Positions 7,182 through 14,387 of a stretch of DNA of 30,011 nucleotides are shown here, piece by piece (the stretch's first letter is position 1; every line of letters begins with the position of its first letter). This DNA comes from Pseudomonadota bacterium (GTDB lineage: Bacteria > Pseudomonadota > Alphaproteobacteria > Rhizobiales > Xanthobacteraceae): the NCBI GenBank assembly GCA_023386635.1, contig JAEWJH010000061.1, forward strand, positions 1 to 30,011. Reading direction: 5' to 3'. The notes under the pieces are model-generated. The model had not been told where the DNA came from. It searched no databases and was given only the letters and a program-made list of their open reading frames with translations. A program made the translations under genes and the position numbers.

Positions 7182-8384
7182 CTGTCTGAGATCGACACGT
7201 TATTTCGCAACGCACGGCTCGCCGACGGTCGTGTGGTCGACATTGGCGTAAAAAATGGGCGGATTGCCTCACTGACAGGCAGCGCGACGGCAAAACAAGC
7301 CAAGGACACCGTCGATATCGCCCGCCGCATGGTCCTGCCGGGCCTGGTCGAGGGCCATATCCATCTCGACAAGGGCTTCATCGGCGATACGTGGAAACCG
7401 CATCGTCCATGCACCGCCGGCTTTAGTGTGCGCGAGCGGGTCGCTTTCGAGAAGGAAGCGCTCGCCAAGGCCCGGCCGGTCCCTGTCCGTGCCGCGGCCA
7501 TGATCGATCTTTGTGTTGCGCAAGGCACGTCGCATATGCGCAGCCACGTCGATATCGATCCGGACTTCGGCCTCAGCAATCTCGAACACATCGTCGCGGC
7601 GCGTGATGCGCACAAGCATAAGGTTTCGATTCAGATCGTTGCCTTCCCGCAGAGCGGGATCGTCACCGCGCCCGGCACACGGGAGTTGCTCGACGAGGCC
7701 GTTCGCAATGGCGCCGATCTGATCGGCGGTCTCGATCCCGCTGGCTTCGACGGCGATATCGCGGGGCATCTCGACGTGGTGTTCGACATCGCCGCGCGCC
7801 ATGGCGTCGGCATCGACATCCATCTGCATGATGGCGGCTCGCTGGGCATATTCGAGATCGAGGAGATCGCGAAGCGCACCAAGGCGCTCGGCCTCGGCGG
7901 CAAGGTCACCATCAGTCACGCTTACGCGCTCGGCGAGATGCCGCGCGATGTGGTGCTGCGCGTCGCCGGCAAGCTTGCCGAAGCAGGTGTCGCGATCCTG
8001 ACCAACGCGCCCGGCCATCACGCCTTCCCGCCGGTGCTCACGTTGCATGAAGCGGGCGTCACTGTGTTCGCGGGCAACGACAATATCCGCGACTCCTGGT
8101 GGCCCTATGGCGACGGCGACCTGATCGAACGCGCGATGATCGTCGGCAATCGCTCCGGCTTCTTCACCGATGCCGAACTGGCGCTCGCCTTCAACATGGT
8201 GACGTCGCACGGCGCCAAAGCGCTCGGCCTGCAAAATTACGGACTGACCGAGGGCGGCGCGGCGGACTTCGTGGTGCTGGATGCCCAACACATCCAGGAA
8301 CTCGTCGTGGTGCGGCCCAAAGAGCGTGACGTCTACAAGGCGGGCCGTCTGGTGGCGCGCAACGGCGAGATCGTCGCCGCCTAG
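7182..8384 (+). CDS. Cytosine deaminase-like metal-dependent amidohydrolase, probable CTG start
   Basis: This enzyme of about 400 residues belongs to the CodA/AtzC branch of the amidohydrolase superfamily, which deaminates or hydrolyses cytosine-like ring compounds. Counting from a CTG at 7182, metal ligands are His59 and His61 (GHIHLDK), His214 (DIHLHDGG) and Asp300 (GNDNIRDSW). Further CodA-like segments are SHVDIDPDFGL and QIVAFPQSGI. The first ATG/GTG in frame is a GTG at 7233, but starting there removes the first strand of the N-terminal sandwich (IDTLFRNARLADGR), which the family needs. A GGATGGAG site sits 7 bases before the CTG. An out-of-frame ATG at 7162 with its own AAGG could be the real start if one base is missing from the sequence. 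The usual catalytic HCDE motif reads HLHD here, so the substrate may differ from cytosine. Confidence 0.82.
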   Translation: MSEIDTLFRNARLADGRVVDIGVKNGRIASLTGSATAKQAKDTVDIARRMVLPGLVEGHIHLDKGFIGDTWKPHRPCTAGFSVRERVAFEKEALAKARPVPVRAAAMIDLCVAQGTSHMRSHVDIDPDFGLSNLEHIVAARDAHKHKVSIQIVAFPQSGIVTAPGTRELLDEAVRNGADLIGGLDPAGFDGDIAGHLDVVFDIAARHGVGIDIHLHDGGSLGIFEIEEIAKRTKALGLGGKVTISHAYALGEMPRDVVLRVAGKLAEAGVAILTNAPGHHAFPPVLTLHEAGVTVFAGNDNIRDSWWPYGDGDLIERAMIVGNRSGFFTDAELALAFNMVTSHGAKALGLQNYGLTEGGAADFVVLDAQHIQELVVVRPKERDVYKAGRLVARNGEIVAA

Positions 8385-8555
8385 GTTCCCGGCGGGAACT
8401 CGCGCAAAACCAAACCGAGAAAGCACGTCCGACCGCGGGGATCGAACGGCACAGTCACCATGGCGCAACACCCCGACGAATAGTTGTGCGTTCCCCCGCA
8501 CGCGCCGACACGCGAAAAACTCAACAACCATCGGCATTTTAGGCAAAACTTCGCG

Positions 8556-8570
8556 TTAAGCTTTCGTTAA
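8556..8570. promoter_or_regulatory. Perfect CtrA box (TTAA-N7-TTAA)
   Basis: TTAA (8556-8559), seven bases and TTAA (8567-8570) exactly match the full CtrA recognition sequence of alphaproteobacteria. Another TTAACC lies at 8580-8585. The box is 88 bases before the start of the secreted ClpP-like gene, a normal promoter distance. Such A+T-rich 8+7 motifs should be rare by chance in this G+C-rich DNA. Confidence 0.6.
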
Positions 8571-8658
8571 TTACGACTTTTAACCAAACCGGCTTTGATC
8601 CAGAGTGTCCCCACCGAAACGCCGCGGGGGCGGCGAAAGGTACGTCAAGGGGACGGGG

Positions 8659-9189
8659 ATGAAGTGGCTGTATCCGACCGTGTTGGCGCTTGCGGCGCTC
8701 GCCGCATCAGCATCCGCCGCGACGGCGACCATGCGGATCGCGGAAGATCGCGGCGGACAGATCGGCCACTACATGCGCACCTTCGCGCAGGTGCGCTCCA
8801 CCGGTGAACGTGTCGTCGTCGACGGCAACTGCCTCTCCGCCTGCACGCTGGTGCTCGGCCTCGTGCCGCGCGACAAGATTTGCGCGACGTCGCGTGCGCG
8901 GTTCGGATTTCATGCGGCCTGGATGCCGGACGCTTACGGCCGACCGATCACCAGCGAAGTCGGCACGCAGGCGCTGTGGGACATGTATCCGCCGCGCGTG
9001 CGCTCGTGGATCGCGCGCAACGGCGGCCTGTCGCGGCAGATGATCTTCCTGCAGGGCCGCGCGCTCGCGGCGATCATTCCGAATTGCGACGCGCCCGCGC
9101 GCAGGGTCGCGCACAGCGAGTCATTCCGTGACGCCGCGCTCCAGACGCTGGGCAACGAACGCGCCAGCGCCGCCCGCCGCCGCCATTAG
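8659..9189 (+). CDS. Secreted ClpP/crotonase-fold-like protein of unknown function
   Basis: The 176-residue protein has a clear signal peptide (MKWLYPTVLALAALAASASA, cleavage near Ala20). The mature part contains VVVDGNCLSACTLVLGL and, 25 residues later, RFGFHAAW. A Gly-x-Cys-x-Ser60-Ala-Cys motif followed by His85 resembles the nucleophile Ser and catalytic His of ClpP-like periplasmic proteins (COG3904 type). Proteolytic activity is inferred, not shown, and the third catalytic residue is not identified. Paired cysteines (58, 62, 75) suggest disulfides in the periplasm. The frame reaches a GTG at 8605, but the ATG at 8659 has AAGGGGACGGGG before it and starts the signal. The last 69 bases overlap the convergent MFS gene. 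Confidence 0.8.
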   Translation: MKWLYPTVLALAALAASASAATATMRIAEDRGGQIGHYMRTFAQVRSTGERVVVDGNCLSACTLVLGLVPRDKICATSRARFGFHAAWMPDAYGRPITSEVGTQALWDMYPPRVRSWIARNGGLSRQMIFLQGRALAAIIPNCDAPARRVAHSESFRDAALQTLGNERASAARRRH

Positions 9190-10275
9190 CGCCATCGCCG
9201 CATAAGCACCGGCGCCAAGCGCGCCGTAGAGCGCGCCGGCCATGCTCATCGCGAGAGCGCTGCCGAGACCGAGCGCCATCGCCAGATAGCCCTGCGCGCG
9301 TGCCGAATAGCCCGGCGGCGCGAGTTGCGCGAGATAGGTCACGGCGCCGAGATGCGTCGCGCCGAACGACAGCGCATGCAGCAGTTGCAGCACCGGCAGC
9401 AGCAGCGCCGGCGGATCGAGCGCCATCAGGCTCCAGCGCAACACCGCGCCCGCCGCGCCGATCATCAACAGCCGGGGCGCCGTCAACCAGCCGGGGAACC
9501 GGCTCTGCAGCGCGAACAGCAGGATCTCGGCGATCACGCCGAGCGCCCACAGCGCCGCGACGGTGCTGCCCTCGAAGCCGGCGTTGCGCCAGGCCACCGC
9601 GGAGAAGCCGTAATAGAGCGCATGGCTTCCCTGGATCAGCGATGCGGCGGCGAGCACGGCGATAAACAGCGGCTGCCGCCAGAATGAGGCCGGCCGCAGC
9701 GCGCCGGGGTCGACACGGCCCGTGCCCGACGACGGCTTCAGCAACATCGCTGTGAGCGCGGCAAGCCCCATCCCGCCCACCATCAGCCAGATCAGGCGGC
9801 TCGCCGGCATGATGTCGATGGCGGCACCGGCGGCGAACATGCCGGCAAGGAAGGCGAGCGACCCCCATAGCCGCACCGGCCCGTAGGGCTTGCCATGGGC
9901 GGCGAGACCCTTCAGCGCATAAGCGTCAGTCAGCGACGTGACCGGCGCATAGGCAGTCGCCGCGACCGCGCAGGCCAGGACCAGCAGCAGGGTGGTATCG
10001 GCGAATGCGGCGCAGGCATAGCCGATCGCGGTGACCGTCAGCGCCGCCGCCAGCGTATGGCGCGCGGCCTCGCGGCGATCGACATAGCGCGACGCCAGCG
10101 GAATGGCGACGACGCGGACCACCATCGGGATCGACAAAACGAGGCCGATCACCGCCGGATCGAGGCCGCGGTCCTTCAACCAGAGCGGAAAGAACGGGAG
10201 CTGCACGCCGAAGGCGAGAAACAGCGCCGTATAGAACGCCCCCAGCCGGACCGCGAAAGCCTGCGCCGAACCCAT
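9121..10275 (-). CDS. Major facilitator superfamily transporter, HcaT/LacY-like group
   Basis: The 384-residue protein is almost entirely hydrophobic, with about twelve predicted membrane helices. The segment FPLWLKDRGLDPAVIG after the first helix, and PYGPVRLWGSLAF in the middle, are typical of the MFS_1-like group that includes the 3-phenylpropionate permease HcaT. It probably imports a small organic acid or nucleoside by proton symport; the substrate cannot be read from sequence. The frame opens at a TTG at 10281. The ATG at 10275 is preferred, with AAGG about 7 bases before it inside a short tandem repeat. Its last 69 bases overlap the end of the convergent secreted-protein gene, with no terminator between them. 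Confidence 0.88.
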   Translation of the reverse strand: MGSAQAFAVRLGAFYTALFLAFGVQLPFFPLWLKDRGLDPAVIGLVLSIPMVVRVVAIPLASRYVDRREAARHTLAAALTVTAIGYACAAFADTTLLLVLACAVAATAYAPVTSLTDAYALKGLAAHGKPYGPVRLWGSLAFLAGMFAAGAAIDIMPASRLIWLMVGGMGLAALTAMLLKPSSGTGRVDPGALRPASFWRQPLFIAVLAAASLIQGSHALYYGFSAVAWRNAGFEGSTVAALWALGVIAEILLFALQSRFPGWLTAPRLLMIGAAGAVLRWSLMALDPPALLLPVLQLLHALSFGATHLGAVTYLAQLAPPGYSARAQGYLAMALGLGSALAMSMAGALYGALGAGAYAAMALMAAAGGAGAFVAQRLERGVTE

Positions 10276-10281
10276 CCCCAA

Positions 10282-10311
10282 CCTTGTCGATGCCTTGTCG
10301 AGCCTTGTCGA
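10282..10311. repeat. Three tandem copies of CCTTGTCGA (TCGACAAGG on the minus strand)
   Basis: Exact copies lie at 10282-10290, 10293-10301 and 10303-10311, so the spacing is 10-11 bases, one helical turn. The copy nearest the MFS start supplies its AAGG ribosome-binding site. The block may be a simple slippage repeat or a set of regulator sites. Confidence 0.7.
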
Positions 10312-10386
10312 AGCCGTTTGAAGCTTTGCCGCCGTCTTTCCGAATCAGCCCGCGTGATTCATAAGCGGTCCTGGGGTTTATCGCAT

Positions 10387-11112
10387 ATGGCGCATCCGGC
10401 GCACGCCACGCATTCGGTGGGGACGTCCACCGCGGACGGACCGAGCAGCACGCCGGCCGCGTTCCCCTCGGCCTTACCTCCTGTGGTCTCGCCGACACCA
10501 AACGCGCCGGCCTCCGATGCAGATTACAACGCGATCCTGGCGACGCTGACCGCGACCGCGCGCGGCCGCGCCTTCCTCGCCGAGCACGGCAGACGCACAC
10601 GCGGCGCCGATACCGCAACCGTCCTCGCCGCCATCGATCACATCGGCGCGGCGCGGCGCGGCGAAGGCGTGCCGGCGGACGCGCCGGAATATCTGCAACT
10701 CGGCCTGATCGCGATGGCGGGGCTGATCGCCGCGGTCGAGAACGACACCTCGGCACTTTCCACCGGCCATGAAACGCCGGACAGCGCCCGGCCGCGCGTG
10801 CAGCGCCTGATCGGCACGCTGCGCGATCTCAGCGACTGCATCCAGGTGATGCTCGACAGTTGGCAGCCAAAGCCGGAAGCCGCGCCCCCCGCGCCTGCTG
10901 CGCCACCGGCGCTGATGCTTGTGGAAGTACCGCCTGCGCCGGCAGCCGAGCCGGACACATCGCCCGCGGACGAATTTGCCGCCGATATGGCGGTTGTGAC
11001 GGCAGCGTTCGACACCGACGCCACGCCGACGGTGCAAACGGTGTCGCGCGAGGAGGCGCTCGCCGTACTGCGTTCGCTCAGCGATGCGGAACTGATCGCG
11101 CTGTTTACGTGA
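10387..11112 (+). CDS. Conserved hypothetical alphaproteobacterial protein with Pro/Ala-rich linkers
   Basis: The 241-residue protein has no signal peptide or membrane segment. The first 40 residues and about 160-190 are Pro/Ala/Thr-rich linkers. Between them lies a helical region (~45-150) with the motif DYNAILATLTATARGRAFL followed by RRTRGADTATVLAAIDHI. I have a general memory of this motif in uncharacterised proteins of Bradyrhizobium relatives. The C-terminus is a short amphipathic helix, EEALAVLRSLSDAELIALF, which looks like a docking tail. The frame stays open far upstream, antisense to the MFS gene. The ATG at 10387 is chosen because it follows that gene's start, but its ribosome-binding site is weak (CTGGGG). 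Function unknown. Confidence 0.7.
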   Translation: MAHPAHATHSVGTSTADGPSSTPAAFPSALPPVVSPTPNAPASDADYNAILATLTATARGRAFLAEHGRRTRGADTATVLAAIDHIGAARRGEGVPADAPEYLQLGLIAMAGLIAAVENDTSALSTGHETPDSARPRVQRLIGTLRDLSDCIQVMLDSWQPKPEAAPPAPAAPPALMLVEVPPAPAAEPDTSPADEFAADMAVVTAAFDTDATPTVQTVSREEALAVLRSLSDAELIALFT

Positions 11113-11158
11113 GGCCGGAGTTGCGGGCTTCTTGGATGAGGCGGAGTGAGAGGTGCGC

Positions 11159-12163
11159 TTACGCCGCGATCAGACGATTAAACAGTTCGGCATCGACATT
11201 GCCGCCCGACAGCACGACCACCACCGTCTTGCCGCGCACGTCGAGCTTGCCGGCAAGCAACGCCGCAAGCCCGATGGCGCCGCCGGGCTCGACCACCAGC
11301 TTCAATTCCCGAAACGCGAACGCCACCGCGCGGCCGGCTTCTTCGTCGCTCGCGGCGACGCCTTCGCCGATCAGCGCGCGATTGATCTCGAACGTCAGTT
11401 CGCCCGGCGTGTTCGACATCAGCGCATCGCAGATCGAGCCCGACAGCCGCGCATTGTGCTCGCGCCGCCCGCTGCGGAACGAGCGCGCGGTATCGTCGAA
11501 GCCTTCCGGCTCGGCGGTGTAGACTTTCGCGCTCGGAATGCGCGCCTTCAACGCGAGCGTGATGCCGGCAGCAAGCCCGCCGCCCGACGCGCCGATGATC
11601 ACCACGTCGGGCACGATGCCGATGCGGCCGAGATCCTCGGCGATCTCGCGGCCGATGGTGCCCTGCCCGGCGATGATCAGCGGATCGTCATAGGGCGGCA
11701 CGAGGGTCGCGCCGCGCTCGCCGGCGATGCGGCGCGCGATGGCCGTGCGGTCCTCCCGCTCGCGGTCGTACAGAACGACTTCAGCGCCCAGCGCCGCGGT
11801 GCGCTCGCGCTTCGCCTTGGGCGCGTCGGCCGGCATCACGATCACCGCCGGCATGCCGCGCAACTGCGCCGCCGCGGCGACGCCCTGCGCATGATTGCCG
11901 GACGAGAACGCGACCACACCGCCGGCGGCCTGCTCGGCGGGAATCCGTGAAATCTTGTTGTAGGCGCCGCGGAACTTGAACGAGCCGGTGCGCTGCAAGG
12001 TCTCCGCCTTGAGAAACACCCGCGCGCCGGTGAGCGTATCGAGCACCGGCGACGCCACCAGCGGCGTGCGCAGCGCGACGCCCGCGAGCCGTTCGGCCGC
12101 CGCATCGACATCGGCCGCCGTGGGGAGCAAGGCGGAATCGGTCGGTCTGGATGATCCGGTCAT
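11159..12163 (-). CDS. Threonine/serine dehydratase-like PLP enzyme (catabolic type, no ACT domain)
   Basis: The 334-residue enzyme is a fold-type II PLP protein. Lys63 in GSFKFRGA is the Schiff-base lysine, SSGNHAQGVA (87-96) is the substrate loop and GASGGGLAAG is the phosphate-binding glycine loop. It should convert threonine or serine to the 2-oxo acid plus ammonia; serine racemase and threo-3-hydroxyaspartate lyase are related alternatives. It is shorter than biosynthetic IlvA because the C-terminal regulatory ACT domain is missing, which is normal for catabolic forms. The frame extends to 12256, but the ATG at 12163 gives a sensible N-terminus ahead of PTAADVDAAAERL. The ribosome-binding site is poor. 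It is 55 bases downstream of the phosphoesterase gene on the same strand. Confidence 0.9.
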   Translation of the reverse strand: MTGSSRPTDSALLPTAADVDAAAERLAGVALRTPLVASPVLDTLTGARVFLKAETLQRTGSFKFRGAYNKISRIPAEQAAGGVVAFSSGNHAQGVAAAAQLRGMPAVIVMPADAPKAKRERTAALGAEVVLYDREREDRTAIARRIAGERGATLVPPYDDPLIIAGQGTIGREIAEDLGRIGIVPDVVIIGASGGGLAAGITLALKARIPSAKVYTAEPEGFDDTARSFRSGRREHNARLSGSICDALMSNTPGELTFEINRALIGEGVAASDEEAGRAVAFAFRELKLVVEPGGAIGLAALLAGKLDVRGKTVVVVLSGGNVDAELFNRLIAA

Positions 12164-12218
12164 GGCCGGACCGTAGCGCCCGCCGGCGAAACAAGGCAAG
12201 AGAAGTCGGAAAGCGGCG

Positions 12219-13061
12219 TTACGCCGCCTCCACCGCACGCATCGGAACCGGCACATCGCGGCGCGGTTCCTGTTCCGCCGTCCAGGTGATCAGCTCAAAC
12301 CGGCCGTCGTGATGCTCGGCGATGGCGGTGCAGCTTTCGACCCAGTCGCCGCAATTCAGATAGCCGATGCCGTTCAGGTCGCGGATCACCGGGCTGTGGA
12401 TGTGGCCGCAGATCACGCCGTCGACCTGATACCGCGCGGCTTCGCCGGCCAGCGTGCTTTCATAGTCGCCGATGAAGTTCACGGCGTTCTTCACTTTGCT
12501 CTTCGCCCACTGCGACAGCGACCAGTACGGGAAGCCGAGCCGGCGGCGCACCGCGTTGAAGGCGCGGTTGACGACGATGGCGATGTCGTAAGCCTTGTCG
12601 CCGAGCAGCGCGAGCCAGCGCGCCTGCGTCACCACGAAATCGAAGAAGTCGCCGTGCACCACCAGATAGCGCCGGCCGTCCGGCCCCTCGTGGATCGCCT
12701 GCTCGCGAACATCGATGCCGCCGAAATGCGTGCCATAGTAATCGCGCAGGAATTCATCGTGGTTGCCGGGCAGATAGACGATCGCGGCGCCGGCGCGCGC
12801 CTTGCGCAACAGCTTCTGCACCACGTCGTTATGCGCCTGCGGCCAGTACCAGGATGAACGCAGCGCCCAGCCGTCGACGATGTCGCCGACCAGATAGATC
12901 GTCTGCGCATCGTGATGCTTGAGAAAATCGAGCAGCCGCCCGGCCTGACACCCGCGCATCCCCAGATGGACATCGGAGATGAAGAGGCTGCGGAAACGTC
13001 TTGTCGCTGCCGTCACGTTTCGCCCGTCGCGCTGTCCATCCTCATGAGGACAGCGTGGCAT
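12219..13061 (-). CDS. LpxH-like metallophosphoesterase (UDP-2,3-diacylglucosamine diphosphatase family)
   Basis: The 280-residue enzyme shows the full calcineurin-like metal set: DVHLG near the N-terminus, GDIVDGW, GNHDEFLR, the single His in VVHGDFFD and GHIHSP near residue 220. The order and the WYWPQAHN segment match the LpxH-related family (COG2908), which cleaves UDP-diacylglucosamine during lipid A synthesis or related pyrophosphate lipids. Whether this copy makes lipid A or acts on another lipid is not clear from sequence. The ATG at 13061 is the longest start. A GTG at 13016 (VTAATRRFRSLF) would place the start nearer the catalytic core and is equally possible, as neither has a good ribosome-binding site. 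It diverges from the glycosyltransferase gene. Confidence 0.85.
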   Translation of the reverse strand: MPRCPHEDGQRDGRNVTAATRRFRSLFISDVHLGMRGCQAGRLLDFLKHHDAQTIYLVGDIVDGWALRSSWYWPQAHNDVVQKLLRKARAGAAIVYLPGNHDEFLRDYYGTHFGGIDVREQAIHEGPDGRRYLVVHGDFFDFVVTQARWLALLGDKAYDIAIVVNRAFNAVRRRLGFPYWSLSQWAKSKVKNAVNFIGDYESTLAGEAARYQVDGVICGHIHSPVIRDLNGIGYLNCGDWVESCTAIAEHHDGRFELITWTAEQEPRRDVPVPMRAVEAA

Positions 13062-13164
13062 GCCGAGATTGCAGTTTGATGACAGAGCGCGGCAACGCCG
13101 TCACACCGGCGTCACGCGACGCGACGACAAGCGGTCCATTGTCAGTCCTGTTCTCTTCTGCCGG

Positions 13165-14298
13165 ATGCAACGCATGGACCTGCCGACCCGTATCGCCCTT
13201 GTCCTCGTTGTCCTGTTAACCGCCGTCCATGTCGCCAGCCTCCTGCTGGTGATCCTGCGCGGCCGGCGTGAGGCCATGTCTGTGCCCGTCGGCACGCCGC
13301 CGGTGAGCATCATCCGCCCGGTCTGCGGCATCGACAATTATGCCCGCGAGACGCTCGCCTCCACATTCACGCTCGCCTATCCGCATTACGAAGTGATCAT
13401 CTGCGCCGCCCGCGCCGACGACGCCGCGGTGCCGCTGGTCGAACGGCTGATCGAACGGCATCCGCGCATCCCGGCGCGGTTGCTGATCGGCGAGCAGCGG
13501 CTCAATGACAATCCGAAGCTCAACAACGTCGCCAAGGGCTGGCAGGCCGCCGCGCACGAATGGATCGTGATCGCCGACAGCAATGTGGAGATGCCGCCGG
13601 ACTATCTGCAACAATTGCTGTCGCGCTTCACCCACGACACCGGCCTCGTCTGCTCGCCGCCGCTCGGCATCGCGCCGGACGGTTTCGCCGCCGATCTCGA
13701 ATGCGCGTTTCTCAACGGCTACCAGGCGCGCTGGCAGCTCAACGCCGACACGCTCGGCTTCGGCTTCGCCCAGGGCAAGACCATGCTGATGCGCCGCTCG
13801 GATCTCAAGGTCGCCGGCGGCATCGCCGCGCTCGCCAGCGAACTCGCCGAGGATGCCGCCGCCACCAAGGCGTTCCGTCGCCTCGGCCTCCGGGTCCGGT
13901 TGACGCGTCTGCCGTTCGGCCAGCCGCTCGGCCGGCGCAATCTGCGCGACCTGTGGAGCCGGCAGGTCCGCTGGGCGAGGCTGCGGCGCGCGAGCTTCCC
14001 GCTCTGCTACGCCGCTGAAATCCTCACCGGACCGCTGTTGCCGCTCGCGGGCCTCGCGGTGCTGGCGCAGGCCTTCGCCCTGCCGCTCGTCCCGGTGCTG
14101 ATGCTGTTTGCAGCGTTCTGGTATGGCGGCGAAGCGCTGATGACGCGGCACGCTGGGTGGCCGCTGTCGTGGCGGTTTCTGCCGACGGCGATCCTGCGCG
14201 ACCTGATGCTGCCCGCGGTGTGGGCCGCCGGCTGGTGGCGCGGGCGGTTCGTCTGGCGCGGCACCACCATGTCGGTCGCAGCCGCATCCCGCTCGTAA
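13165..14298 (+). CDS. GT21-type glycosyltransferase (ceramide glucosyltransferase/HpnI-like)
   Basis: The 377-residue membrane enzyme has an N-terminal anchor (~10-31), a GT-A catalytic domain and two or three C-terminal helices (~280-345). Signature residues are GID57, Asp137 in ADSNVEMP, Asp229 in ELAEDAAA, and RQVRW (265-269), the D-D-D-QxxRW pattern of the family. Bacterial members glycosylate hopanoids (HpnI) or sphingolipids; which of these applies cannot be decided here. The frame opens at 13060, inside the divergent phosphoesterase gene, so an internal start is needed. Candidates are the ATG at 13165 and one at 13174 (GGA 8 bases upstream). An LpxH-like enzyme next door suggests a shared role in envelope lipids (inference). 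Confidence 0.85.
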   Translation: MQRMDLPTRIALVLVVLLTAVHVASLLLVILRGRREAMSVPVGTPPVSIIRPVCGIDNYARETLASTFTLAYPHYEVIICAARADDAAVPLVERLIERHPRIPARLLIGEQRLNDNPKLNNVAKGWQAAAHEWIVIADSNVEMPPDYLQQLLSRFTHDTGLVCSPPLGIAPDGFAADLECAFLNGYQARWQLNADTLGFGFAQGKTMLMRRSDLKVAGGIAALASELAEDAAATKAFRRLGLRVRLTRLPFGQPLGRRNLRDLWSRQVRWARLRRASFPLCYAAEILTGPLLPLAGLAVLAQAFALPLVPVLMLFAAFWYGGEALMTRHAGWPLSWRFLPTAILRDLMLPAVWAAGWWRGRFVWRGTTMSVAAASRS

Positions 14299-14387
14299 TA
14301 TCCGCCGATTGCCATCCGCCAATTGACCTGCACGCCCGGAGCGCCTTACCTCCCCGCATCGACACGACAGCGAGCGAGGATGGTCTG

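Noticed and set aside
8385..8399. GTTCCC-GGC-GGGAAC dyad right after the amidohydrolase stop
   Set aside because: The stem is short and no T-run follows, so it is weak as a terminator. I also tested the GGAAC as an EcfG -35 box and found no CGTT at the required spacing.
7269..8546. Minus-strand open frame of 425 codons opposite the amidohydrolase
   Set aside because: The plus strand carries the complete metal-ligand set; the antisense frame has none and is compositionally a shadow.
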